A DNA stretch of 64,000 bases, taken from the NCBI GenBank assembly GCA_030432695.1, contig JAUILN010000003.1, positions 372,001 to 436,000 of the forward strand, written 5' to 3'. Shown in pieces: positions 16,699 through 25,002 of the stretch. How positions within the stretch are numbered: position 1 is the stretch's first letter; every line of letters starts with the position of its first letter. Position numbers and translations under genes: made by a program. The stretch comes from a bacterium (lineage in GTDB: Bacteria; Planctomycetota; UBA1135; UBA2386). Below the pieces are notes generated by a model. That model made no database searches. It was not told the DNA's origin and was given only the letters and a program-made list of their open reading frames with translations.

Positions 16699-16766
16699 GT
16701 CACTGCAACCGGAACGTCACTGCAGCCGGAACGTCACTGCAGCACGAGAGTCACTGCAGCACGATC
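16699..16766. repeat. 17-bp tandem repeat duplicating the SBBP gene's end and stop
   Basis: Four 17-bp units begin at 16699, 16716, 16733 and 16750, all starting GTCACTGCA. The unit at 16750-16766 contains the reverse complement of the last codons (IVLQ) and the TGA stop of the minus-strand SBBP gene. The other three lie just beyond the stop, each carrying a copy of it, and differ by a few bases. The arrangement parallels the array at 12642-12703, although the unit sequence is unrelated. Confidence 0.9.
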
Positions 16767-19237
16767 TCCAGTGCAGTCGTTGCCGACAGGCCGCCCGGTG
16801 GGCAGGGTGCTGGGTTGGTCGGCGATAGGAACAACATCTGGGTGAAGAGGCGGCCACCGCGGAGCGTCGGGTCGTTGGGGATCGGCAGCGGATAGTCGGC
16901 GGTGCCGTCGGGGCGGGCGAGGACCGAGTCGACCAGCAGTTCGGTGGACGGATCGACCCAGAGCGCGGCACCGGCCAGGGGGAAGGGGCTGCCGAGTGGA
17001 GTCAGTGTCAGCGCCACCGCGCCGGGTAGCCCCGGAGATGCACGGCCGGCGACCAACGTGAAGCCGCTCGCGCCGATCGCTGGAAGTTCGTCCACGCCAA
17101 GGATCGGGTCGCCGTCGCAGCCGGAAGTGGCCGTGCCGTAGCGCGTGACGCCGGAAGGAAGAAGGTCGAGGCGGCTGATGAACGCCTCGGACTCGTAGTT
17201 TCCGTCATCGGCGCGCCATGCATTCGGAGTCGTGGGAAAGACGCCACCCGCGGAGAACGGGGTCCGGAAGATCGAGCCGCCGAACAGGACGGAGCCGTCT
17301 TCCATCGCGTCGATCGAATCGCCGCTCGTGGGTGCGCCGCCACCGAGGTAGGTCGCGTAGTGCAGGTCGTCACCGTTGCGGGAGACCAGCAGGACAGCGG
17401 CCAGCGTGAACCCGTTGGCCGTGGGTTCGAAGGCTCCGGCGGTTCCGGTGATCGGGCCCACCGCGGCGACGGCGACCCGCTCATCGGGGAGCAGCGTGAT
17501 CGCGGACGGCCTCGACCGGCTCGCTGCGAGGAACGTCGCGAACTCGAGGGCATTGCCGGCAGGAGCGATGCGTGCCACGAAGCCGCCTCCCGAGCTGCGA
17601 TCGAACGCGCCGGTCGTGGTCGGCAGACCGGGATCGCTGCTGCCGCAGACCACCAGCGCACCATCCGGTGCGGCTTCCACGCCGGTGATAGAGGTTCCGC
17701 CGAAGACGGCGTTGTAGAACGTGCCGTAGAGGAGCTGACTGCAGTCGGCGCTGAACCGCGCCACGAAGCCCGGTTGCGACGACCCTCCCCCGGAGCCGGG
17801 CAGGCGGTTCGGAGTGGTCGATGCACTGGCTGCTGCATTGCCGCAGAAGGCCAGCGAGCCGTCGGGTGCGGCGTCCACGTCCAGGCAGACGCTGCCGTTT
17901 CGCGCGTCGCCTCCGCCGTAGTAGCTGGAGCCGAGGAGCGCGGTTCCCGAGCCATCGAGGTGGGTGACGAAGGCGGCCTGGAACGCGTTGCTGGTCTCGA
18001 AGGCGCCGACGGTCAGCGGGAAGTCCGTCGAAAGCGTGGTTCCGCCAATCACCACGCCGCTCGATGTCGCGGCGACGGCGTGCGGGGTATCGCCGGCGGA
18101 CCCGCCCAGATAGGTGCTCCAGGTCAGGTTGAGCGTGGCGCCGTCGAATCGGGCGACGAAGGCGTCGAGGCCACCGGCAGCTGCCGGCTGGAACCCGCCC
18201 GCGGTCGTCGGCAGGTCGATGGACTCCGTGCTTCCAGCGAGATAGACCGAGTCGTCCCCCGCGACCGACATCCGAGGTTGGTATTCCCGACCGGAACCAC
18301 CGAAGTAGGTCGCGGCGAGGACTGTGGAGCCGTCGGCGGAGAGCCGGGCCAGGAACAGGTCGCCATTGCGGTACGGGATCGATCCCGCGGTCACGGGCAG
18401 GTCGTTCGACGTGGTGCGGCCGGCGATCACCGCGGTGCCGTCGCGCAGGTGGCCGACGCGGGCGTCGCCGTCGATGCTTCGTCCGCCGTACAGCGTCGAG
18501 AAGACCAGTCCTGGGTCGACGACGATCGGACGTTCGCGGTCCCAGTCGGGCACGGCGAAGCCGAAGCGGCCGTCACCTCGGAGCACGCAGCGAGATGCAA
18601 CTGCTGCCCGGCGCCCCTCCTCGTCGAGCGAGAAGGTGCGGGGCGCGGACTGGCGGAGCATGCCGGCCGGTGTGTCGATCCTGAGGGCGCCTGTGTCGTG
18701 GAGATGCAGGGAAGTGGCGCCTTCGACGCGGAAGGTCAGTTGCTCGAGGTCGGCCTCGGGCGCCAGCACGAGGTCGTACTCGAGGTCCCCGTCCACGTCG
18801 TGCACGACGAGGTCGACCCCCGGTCGGACCTGCGACAAGACCATGCGTTCGTAGGCGCGGGGCGTGACCGTTCGGGCTCGCGGTCCCACGACCCAGTGCG
18901 TGTCGGCGGTCTCGACCGTGCGAACGCCGATCCACCGAGCCGAGTCCGACGCGTTCTCGAGGGTGATGCGTAGTCCGTGGGCCGCGCTCTCGGCGTCGGC
19001 ATGGAGGGCCAGCGCGAGACCGTGCTGGACGCCGCGTACGTCGAGGGCCCCGAAGCGCCTCAGGAAGGCAACCTCGGGACGCCACTGCCCGGCGTTCTCG
19101 AGGAACGCCCCGTCGGCGGGATGGGCGGCGGCGTCGAGCGTCCGGCCGGTGCACTGCGCGCCACAAGGAGAGGACGGGATCAGCACACCGAGCGAGCAGG
19201 CGAGCTGGAGGACGGGGGAGGTGCGAAGAATGAGCAT
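16751..19237 (-). CDS. Secreted SBBP-type beta-propeller protein
   Basis: An 828-residue protein with a signal peptide (hydrophobic stretch within the first 28 residues, cut near CGAQC). The N-terminal 220 residues include FLENAGQWRPEVAFLRRFG and PGVDLVVHDVDGDLEYDLVLAPEADL, typical of the region preceding SBBP propellers. Then come repeated blades of the form F-x-A-R/H-L-D-x-x-G-x-x-L-x-x-S-T-Y-L/F-G-G (for example LFLARLSADGSTVLAATYFGG). The last about 110 residues form a C-terminal module shared with three other proteins in the window (PLAGAALWVDPS..., PIPNDPTLRGGRLFTQ). Function is unknown, presumably cell-surface or extracellular. It is divergent from the FG-GAP gene at 19377 across a 139-bp gap with a 16-bp inverted repeat. 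Confidence 0.8.
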   Translation of the reverse strand: MLILRTSPVLQLACSLGVLIPSSPCGAQCTGRTLDAAAHPADGAFLENAGQWRPEVAFLRRFGALDVRGVQHGLALALHADAESAAHGLRITLENASDSARWIGVRTVETADTHWVVGPRARTVTPRAYERMVLSQVRPGVDLVVHDVDGDLEYDLVLAPEADLEQLTFRVEGATSLHLHDTGALRIDTPAGMLRQSAPRTFSLDEEGRRAAVASRCVLRGDGRFGFAVPDWDRERPIVVDPGLVFSTLYGGRSIDGDARVGHLRDGTAVIAGRTTSNDLPVTAGSIPYRNGDLFLARLSADGSTVLAATYFGGSGREYQPRMSVAGDDSVYLAGSTESIDLPTTAGGFQPAAAGGLDAFVARFDGATLNLTWSTYLGGSAGDTPHAVAATSSGVVIGGTTLSTDFPLTVGAFETSNAFQAAFVTHLDGSGTALLGSSYYGGGDARNGSVCLDVDAAPDGSLAFCGNAAASASTTPNRLPGSGGGSSQPGFVARFSADCSQLLYGTFYNAVFGGTSITGVEAAPDGALVVCGSSDPGLPTTTGAFDRSSGGGFVARIAPAGNALEFATFLAASRSRPSAITLLPDERVAVAAVGPITGTAGAFEPTANGFTLAAVLLVSRNGDDLHYATYLGGGAPTSGDSIDAMEDGSVLFGGSIFRTPFSAGGVFPTTPNAWRADDGNYESEAFISRLDLLPSGVTRYGTATSGCDGDPILGVDELPAIGASGFTLVAGRASPGLPGAVALTLTPLGSPFPLAGAALWVDPSTELLVDSVLARPDGTADYPLPIPNDPTLRGGRLFTQMLFLSPTNPAPCPPGGLSATTALEIVLQ

Positions 19238-19275
19238 CCCGGGAAACGCGTTGTGTCGGGGCTGGCGTCACCGGA

Positions 19276-19291
19276 AATCGATAGATCGATT
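19276..19291. promoter_or_regulatory. 16-bp inverted repeat between two divergent secreted-protein genes
   Basis: AATCGAT, AG, ATCGATT form perfect 7-bp arms. The element lies 38 nt before the SBBP gene start and 85 nt before the FG-GAP gene start, a position where one dimeric regulator could act on both. This AT-richer sequence stands out in the GC-rich spacer. Function is inferred. Confidence 0.35.
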
Positions 19292-19376
19292 CGGGCCTCC
19301 ATCCTGCCGTGTCATGGTCATTCTGGATTGCGGTCCGTGCGTTTCGAACTGCATCGCCGGACAGGAGGAGACATCC

Positions 19377-21995
19377 ATGATTCACACCGACGCCTGCGTT
19401 CTCGCATGTGCGCTGCTGCTAGCCAGCGCGATCCAGATTCCAGCCCAGTCGCCGCGGTATCGTGATCCCGGCCGCGGCTACCTGCCGGATCTCGAGGGCC
19501 GTCTGATCGAATCGCTGGTGGGAGGGGACTTCGACGGCGATGGCGATCTCGATGTCTTTGCCGGGGGCTGGAGCGGTTCACCCCACCGGATGCTGGTGAA
19601 CGACGGGGATGGCGTCTTCCGTGACGAAGGGACCACACGCCTGCCCGCCGCGACTCCGAACAACCTCGACGCGATCGCGTTCGACTTCGATGGTGATGGA
19701 GACCAGGACCTCTTCCTCGCGAACTTCGATGCCGATCGACTGTATCGCAACGACGGCTCTGGTCAGTTCGTAGATGTCTCCGCGACGTTGCTCCCGCAGC
19801 CATCACTGCAGGATGGCTTCACCGAGGGCGTCTTCGCAGCAGACCTCGATGGCGACGGAGACCTGGACCTGGCCTGCGCGTCCGCGACGAATCGGCGCGC
19901 CAGCTTCCTGTTGATCAACGAGGTGGCCGGCTCGGGAGCGTTTCGCGCGGTCTTCCTGTCTGGCATCCGTGGCCCGCTGATCGAGCGAGGAGCGGTGTGC
20001 GGGGGAGACCTCGACGGAGACGGTGATGTCGACCTGCTGTTCACCCCCCAGCGAGTCATCGGTGGCCTAAGCGACTACAACACGCTGCTCCTGAACGACG
20101 GCGTCGCAGGCTTCACGGAGCCACGGCGCGGGTCGGGGGACCCGTTCCCGTCGCCCGGCCTGGCCTTCGACCGGGTGGAGAGGCCGTGGGATGCGGTCGC
20201 GACCGATCTGACCGGTGACGGATTGCCGGAGGTCGTGATTGTGGGACGGAGCGGGAGCGTGATCCTGCGCAACTTCGGTAATGCCGCACTCCTCGGTGGA
20301 ACCTTCGGCGTGGAGCCTCCCGCTTCGACCGTGGTGAGGTCGGGAGACTTCAATGCGGATGGTCAGGCCGATCTCCTGTTCTCCACGGAGGTCTGGTTGA
20401 GCGGTCGGCTCGGCTTGGCGCCCTCGCCTCACGCGCACGCGATGCGCATGACCACCGCCGTCGTCGGGGACTTCGACGGGGATGGCGCCGTCGACCTGCT
20501 GCACGGTGATCGGACCGGCGTCTCGTTTGGCCAGCCGGCTTTTCGTGGGGTGGATTCCTGGGCGACGACGGTGCACCGCGCCGGCGTGCGCATGCTCCAT
20601 TGGAGCGATCTCCTGGTCGATCTCGATGCGGATGGAGACCTCGATGAAGTGCGCCAGACCGTTCTTCTTCCCACGTTCGAGACGGCGCTCGAGTTCGTGG
20701 CCAATGACGGTGCGGGATTCGCAGCCGATGCTCCGGCCTCGACCTGGGTCCTGCAGCCGACACCCGGTGGCAGCGTCGGTGGTTTCGCGGGCCTGCACGT
20801 CCGGAGGACCGCCTCTCCGAGGCCCGAGATCCTGATCTCCGTCGGCGCCGCGGTGGCGCGCGTCACGATGGACGCGCAGGGACGGCTGATTCCCGGTGGA
20901 CCCAGGCTCGAGCTCGCGAGCGATGCCGAGATTTGGGGAATGGCGGTCTTTGATCTCGAAGGGGACGGCGACGAGGACGTGCTGGTGATCGCACATGAAG
21001 ACAACGCCCTCGCGAATCGATCCAGGATGTTCCTCGACGAGGGCGCCCACGGGATGGTCGATCGCACCCAGGCCGTTCTCGGAACCCCACCGCTGTTGCT
21101 GCCGAGCGACGTGTGGTCCGCCGACCTGGACGCGGACGGTGATCCGGACGTCGTCCTGTCGACGAGGACCGCTTCGGGGTCCACGCGGCCGCTGATCCTG
21201 GAGAACATTGGAGGGCGAACCCTCTCCGAGTCGACGACCATGTCGCTGCCGGACGATCCGACCCTCCGAGGGATCCAGCGGGCCCCGGTGGATCTCGACG
21301 GAGACGGGGCCGTCGAGCTGTTGCCCTTCGACCAGATCCTCTGGAACGACGGTCGCGGGGTGTTCGCCGAAGACCCGGCGCGTGCTCTGCCGGCGGACTT
21401 CCATCCCGGCCTGATCGTCGACGCCGACCAGGATGGCGATCCGGACATGCTGTCGCGTGACGGGGCGCAGCAGGTTACGCGCCTCTTGGTCAACGATGGC
21501 AGCGGTCGCTTCACGGTCGACGACACGGCCGTCCCAGAGACCGACCGGGACGGTTGGCCCGTGATTGTCCAAGGAGTCGCGGACGTCGATGGTGACCTGG
21601 ACTCCGACATCGTGACGCGAGACCAGCCGCTGTTCAACCAGCTTCGCCAGGCCGAAGCGCCCCATCTCGCGCGGCTGGGACGCGACTGGGTGGTGCGCGC
21701 TTCCTGGGGCAGCGAGCGCGGGCGCGGGCCGGGCGCAATGGTCGACATGGTCTGGTCGTTGGCGGGTGGTCAGGTCAGGGTGCCGGGCCTCGGTCTGGTG
21801 CGGATCGATCCTGCAAGCTCGCGCAGCCTCGGTGCGGCTGCGCTGCCGTTGCCGGATTCGGTGGCGGAGTTCGTCCAGCCGGTGCCCAACCTCCGCAACC
21901 TGGTCGGGATCGAGTTCGTCGCCCAGGGTCTCTTGATGGACCCGTCGGGCACTCTGCGGATCACCAATCCGATCCGCGAGACGGTCTATCGCTGA
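19377..21995 (+). CDS. Secreted FG-GAP/VCBS-repeat protein
   Basis: An 872-residue protein with a signal peptide (ACVLACALLLASAIQIPAQ). It carries many FG-GAP/VCBS-type repeats with calcium-binding DxDxDG loops: GDFDGDGDLDVFAGG, FDFDGDGDQDLFLANF, ADLDGDGDLDLACAS, GDLDGDGDVDLLF, GDFDGDGAVDLL, ADLDADGDPDVVLST, VDLDGDGAVELLPFD. This architecture gives an integrin-like extracellular propeller. The last about 110 residues, with RVPGLGLVRIDPASS and QPVPNLRNLVGIEFVAQ, are a C-terminal module shared with the proteins at 16751, 38959 and 45437. ATG 19377 is supported by AGGAGGAG 9 nt upstream. The end overlaps the convergent recD2 gene by 10 nt. Confidence 0.85.
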   Translation: MIHTDACVLACALLLASAIQIPAQSPRYRDPGRGYLPDLEGRLIESLVGGDFDGDGDLDVFAGGWSGSPHRMLVNDGDGVFRDEGTTRLPAATPNNLDAIAFDFDGDGDQDLFLANFDADRLYRNDGSGQFVDVSATLLPQPSLQDGFTEGVFAADLDGDGDLDLACASATNRRASFLLINEVAGSGAFRAVFLSGIRGPLIERGAVCGGDLDGDGDVDLLFTPQRVIGGLSDYNTLLLNDGVAGFTEPRRGSGDPFPSPGLAFDRVERPWDAVATDLTGDGLPEVVIVGRSGSVILRNFGNAALLGGTFGVEPPASTVVRSGDFNADGQADLLFSTEVWLSGRLGLAPSPHAHAMRMTTAVVGDFDGDGAVDLLHGDRTGVSFGQPAFRGVDSWATTVHRAGVRMLHWSDLLVDLDADGDLDEVRQTVLLPTFETALEFVANDGAGFAADAPASTWVLQPTPGGSVGGFAGLHVRRTASPRPEILISVGAAVARVTMDAQGRLIPGGPRLELASDAEIWGMAVFDLEGDGDEDVLVIAHEDNALANRSRMFLDEGAHGMVDRTQAVLGTPPLLLPSDVWSADLDADGDPDVVLSTRTASGSTRPLILENIGGRTLSESTTMSLPDDPTLRGIQRAPVDLDGDGAVELLPFDQILWNDGRGVFAEDPARALPADFHPGLIVDADQDGDPDMLSRDGAQQVTRLLVNDGSGRFTVDDTAVPETDRDGWPVIVQGVADVDGDLDSDIVTRDQPLFNQLRQAEAPHLARLGRDWVVRASWGSERGRGPGAMVDMVWSLAGGQVRVPGLGLVRIDPASSRSLGAAALPLPDSVAEFVQPVPNLRNLVGIEFVAQGLLMDPSGTLRITNPIRETVYR

Positions 21996-24196
21996 GCCAG
22001 GCGCACCCCGAGACCCGTGCAGCGGCGTGACTCGTCGGCTCGCTCCACCGCCATCCTCAGCGCCCGCTCCGCACCGACCAGCACCACCAATTGCTTGCCC
22101 CGCGTCATCGCCGTGTAGAGCAGGTTGCGCCGCAGCATCAGGAAGTGCTCCGACACCACCGGGATCACCACCGCCGGATACTCCGAGCCCTGCGAGCGGT
22201 GGACGGTGATCGCATAGGCGGGCACCAACTGGTCGAGATCGCCGAACGGGTATTCGACCTCGCCGCGGTCGAACAGCACGCGGAGCGTCGAGCTGCCGCG
22301 CTCGATGGCCAGGATGCGGCCGGTGTCGCCATTGGACAGATCGAGGTCGTAGTCGTTGCGGATCTGCAGGACCTTGTCGCCGACGCGGAAGGTGCGGCCG
22401 GCGCGTTCGATCTCGTGGCCCTCGGGATTGAGGGCGGCCTGCAGGTCGAGGTTCACCTGGTCGGCGCCGACGAGGCCGCGATACATCGGGCAGAGGACCT
22501 GCACGTCGGCGACGGGATCCAGGCCGAAGGCCTGCGGGATGCGCTCGGTGACCACGTGGCGCAGGAGCGCGCGGGTGCGGGTCGGGTCGTCGCTGTGGAT
22601 CGCGAAGAAGTCGCCGCCTTCGGGGGCGCTCTCCGGCACCCGGCCCTGCAGGACCTGGTGCGCGGCGCGGACGATCTGCGACTGCCCGGCCTGGCGGTAG
22701 ATCTCGGTGAGGCGGGTCACCGGCACGGCGCCGCTGTGGATCACGTCGGCGAGCACCTGGCCGGGTCCGACCGAGGGCAACTGGTCGACGTCGCCGACCA
22801 GCACCAGGCGGAGGCCTTCGGGGATCGCGCGGCACAGCTCGTAGGCGAGCTGCACGTCGAGCATCGAGGCCTCGTCGACGACCAGCAGTTCGCCCTCGAG
22901 CGGGCGGTCGGAGTCGCGGAGGAAGCGGCCGAGGCCCGGCTGGTAGTCGAGCAGGCGGTGGATCGTCGACGCGGGGTGGCCGGTCGACTCCTCCATGCGC
23001 CGGGCAGCACGGCCGGTGGGGGCGGCGAGCAGCACCGGGGATGGGCCGTCGACGGTGCTGCCGCGCGCCGCCTGCGTGAGCTCGACGAGCGCGCGGACGA
23101 TCGTGGTCTTGCCCACGCCCGGCCCGCCGGTCACCACCGACACCGGCGCGTCCAGGGCGCACAGCACCGCGCGGCGTTGGCCTTCGGCCAGCTCGATGCC
23201 ATGTCGCCGTTCGTACTCGTCGAGGGCGCGGCGCGGGTCGACCACCAGCGGCCGTGGCCGGCTGGCCGCGAGTGCACGCAGCAGCTCGGCCACCCCGCAC
23301 TCGGCGAGGTGCAGCTTCAGCGGGTACACCGGCGCCTCGGCGGCGGGGTCGTCGAGGACGCCGGCGTCGCGGCGCACCCGGCCGAGCGCGATCAACTCGG
23401 TGAGCTCGCGCCGCACGATCTCGGCGTCGATCTCCAGCAGGTCGGCGGCACCGTCGATCAACGCGTCCTCCGGCATCGCGCAGTGGCCGTCACGCGCGGC
23501 CAGCGCGAGGCGGTGCTGGATCCCGGCTCGCACCCGCTGCGGCGAGTCGGCCTCGATGCCGAGTCGACCGGCCAGCTGGTCGGCGGTGCGGAAGCCGACG
23601 CCGATCACGTCGTCGACCAGTCGGAACGGGTCGGCCTGGATCCGGCTCGCCGCCTCGGGGCCGAGACGCTTGACGATGCGCACCGCCAGCGCCTGGCCGA
23701 GCCCGTGGGCGCGCAGGAACACCATCACGTCCTGGATGCCCTTGTGGGAGCGGACCGCGGCGACGATCTCGTCGATCCGCTTGGCGCCCAGCCCTTTGAT
23801 CTCGCGCAGCCGCTCCGGCTCCTCGTCGATGATCCGCAGGGTGTCGGTCCCGAACCGGTCGACGATCTTCTCCGCGGTCGCCTCGCCGACTCCCTTCACC
23901 AGGCTCGACGCCAGGTAGGCCCGGATCCCGTCGGTGCTGTGCGGCATCGAGGCCTCGGCGACCTCGACCTCGATCTGCGGTCCGAAGCGGGGGTGTATCG
24001 TGCGCTTGCCGGTGATCCGAACGTGTTGCCCCTCGGCTAGTTGGGCCAGCGTTCCGACGATCTGGATCGCCCCGCCGGGACCTTCGGGGAGGAAGCGGAC
24101 CACCGCGAAGCCGCTGTCCTCGCTACGGAACGTGAACCGCTCCACGGTCCCGGGAAGACCCTCGACCCGGTTGCCCGCACCGTCGAGTCCGCTCAT
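21986..24196 (-). CDS. recD2: RecD2-type ATP-dependent DNA helicase
   Basis: A 736-residue superfamily 1B helicase, expected to unwind DNA 5' to 3' in repair, acting without RecBC. Seen: an N-terminal OB-like domain (about 14-85), helix-hairpin-helix repeats (KGVGEATAEKIVDRFG, IKGLGAKRIDEIV, IGVGFRTADQLAGRLG), Walker A GGPGVGKT at 357-364, LLAAPTGRAARRMEE, the Walker B-like ELLVVDEASMLD, LVLVGDVDQLPSVGPGQVL, and the C-terminal YAITVHRSQGSEYPAVVIP. The size and N-terminal extension fit RecD2 rather than RecD. ATG 24196 is chosen over 24229 because GGAGG lies 8 nt before it. The 3' end overlaps the FG-GAP gene. Confidence 0.92.
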   Translation of the reverse strand: MSGLDGAGNRVEGLPGTVERFTFRSEDSGFAVVRFLPEGPGGAIQIVGTLAQLAEGQHVRITGKRTIHPRFGPQIEVEVAEASMPHSTDGIRAYLASSLVKGVGEATAEKIVDRFGTDTLRIIDEEPERLREIKGLGAKRIDEIVAAVRSHKGIQDVMVFLRAHGLGQALAVRIVKRLGPEAASRIQADPFRLVDDVIGVGFRTADQLAGRLGIEADSPQRVRAGIQHRLALAARDGHCAMPEDALIDGAADLLEIDAEIVRRELTELIALGRVRRDAGVLDDPAAEAPVYPLKLHLAECGVAELLRALAASRPRPLVVDPRRALDEYERRHGIELAEGQRRAVLCALDAPVSVVTGGPGVGKTTIVRALVELTQAARGSTVDGPSPVLLAAPTGRAARRMEESTGHPASTIHRLLDYQPGLGRFLRDSDRPLEGELLVVDEASMLDVQLAYELCRAIPEGLRLVLVGDVDQLPSVGPGQVLADVIHSGAVPVTRLTEIYRQAGQSQIVRAAHQVLQGRVPESAPEGGDFFAIHSDDPTRTRALLRHVVTERIPQAFGLDPVADVQVLCPMYRGLVGADQVNLDLQAALNPEGHEIERAGRTFRVGDKVLQIRNDYDLDLSNGDTGRILAIERGSSTLRVLFDRGEVEYPFGDLDQLVPAYAITVHRSQGSEYPAVVIPVVSEHFLMLRRNLLYTAMTRGKQLVVLVGAERALRMAVERADESRRCTGLGVRLAQR

Positions 24197-24236
24197 CGAT
24201 CGATCCTCCGGCGGCCCCGAACTCCGCAAGTGGACC

Positions 24237-24264
24237 TTGCCGACTCGCCGAAGACCGGTATCCT
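24237..24264 (+). promoter_or_regulatory. Possible sigma-70-type promoter toward rpsU
   Basis: TTGCCG (24237-24242) and TATCCT (24259-24264) are separated by 16 bp, resembling -35 and -10 elements, and point toward rpsU. In this GC-rich sequence such a match is uncommon but can occur by chance. Sigma-factor preferences of this organism are unknown. Confidence 0.25.
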
Positions 24265-24409
24265 GCGCGGCCCTTTCGCCGGCCCGGGACGCTCGATGGA
24301 GCCCCGGTGCGGTGGATGGAACGCCCGTCCGCCGCCTCGCCGAGAGGCGCTGCGAGTCGCTCGGCGACGCCCTGCGTAACCCGCGGTGCCGACCCCGTAG
24401 CGTCTCCTG

Positions 24410-24499
24410 CTCGAGAGTTTCCAGCCCCTCGAGAGTTTCCAGCCCCTCGAGAGTTTCCAGCCCCTCGAGAGTTTCCAGCCCCTCGAGAGTTTCCAGCCC
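24410..24499. repeat. Perfect 5 x 18-bp tandem array upstream of rpsU
   Basis: The unit CTCGAGAGTTTCCAGCCC is repeated five times without a single mismatch (starts at 24410, 24428, 24446, 24464, 24482). Each unit begins with the palindrome CTCGAG. There are no spacers, so this is a minisatellite rather than CRISPR. Perfect identity implies recent expansion or active maintenance. It lies 39 nt before the rpsU start and may be part of the leader. Confidence 0.95.
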
Positions 24500-24538
24500 A
24501 CTGGGTGCGCCCAGTCCCCGTCACAAGCCCGTTCGACG

Positions 24539-24922
24539 ATGATCAAGGTCCAGGTCCGATCCAACGAGCCGCTCGAAGCTGCTCTTCGGCGATTCAAGCG
24601 CCAGTGCAACTACGCCGGCATCTTCCGTCTCGCCAAGAAGTACAACTACTACGAGAAGCGGAGCGACGCCAAGCGTCGTGAGGATCGGGAGCGGGTCCGC
24701 AACATCCAGCGCGCCGAGCGGAAGATGCAGGAGAAGGTCCGCCCGCGGAGCCGTCGCAAGAGCAAGGTGAAGGCCGGCCAGCAGGGTGGTGAAGGTCAGA
24801 GCGGCGAGCAGCAGAACGCTGCGGAGTCGCAGAGTGGTGGGGCGCAGAGCGGTGGCGCGGGCGAGCAGCCGGCACCCAACACCGGGATCCACCTGCCGGT
24901 GAGCGGGACCTCTGATAGCTGA
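24539..24922 (+). CDS. rpsU: Ribosomal protein bS21 with long C-terminal extension
   Basis: A 127-residue protein whose first about 65 residues are a clear bS21 of the 30S subunit: MIKVQVRSNEPLEAALRRFKRQC, then FRLAKKYNYYEKRSDAKRRE and a basic helix. The usual length is about 60-71 residues. Here a further 55-60 residues follow, first basic (RPRSRRKSKVKAG), then rich in Gln, Gly, Ser and Ala (QSGEQQN, SQSGGAQSGGAGEQ), likely disordered. bS21 helps mRNA binding in initiation near the anti-Shine-Dalgarno region, so the tail may contact mRNA or rRNA at the platform; that is inference. A perfect 18-bp tandem array and a hairpin precede the gene. Confidence 0.93.
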   Translation: MIKVQVRSNEPLEAALRRFKRQCNYAGIFRLAKKYNYYEKRSDAKRREDRERVRNIQRAERKMQEKVRPRSRRKSKVKAGQQGGEGQSGEQQNAAESQSGGAQSGGAGEQPAPNTGIHLPVSGTSDS

Positions 24923-25002
24923 GAGGTTCGGGTCGAGCTGAGAAGACCGAGTCCGAGCCGCGTCGACGGTGCGGGCTCGGGCCGACCGAGGTAGGGACGA
25001 GA

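Larger units (their letters stand above)
24197..24538. other. 342-bp divergent spacer between recD2 and rpsU
   Basis: No coding sequence is supported here. It holds, in order, a possible plus-strand promoter at 24237-24264, about 145 bp without recognisable signals, the perfect 5 x 18-bp array at 24410-24499, and a small hairpin ACTGGG-TGCG-CCCAGT at 24500-24515 that ends 23 nt before the rpsU ATG. No clear Shine-Dalgarno precedes rpsU. If the promoter is right, the repeats and the hairpin lie in a long rpsU leader. Confidence 0.6.

Noticed and set aside
24410..24499. CRISPR array
   Set aside because: The 18-bp units follow one another without spacers and no cas genes are present; it is a minisatellite.
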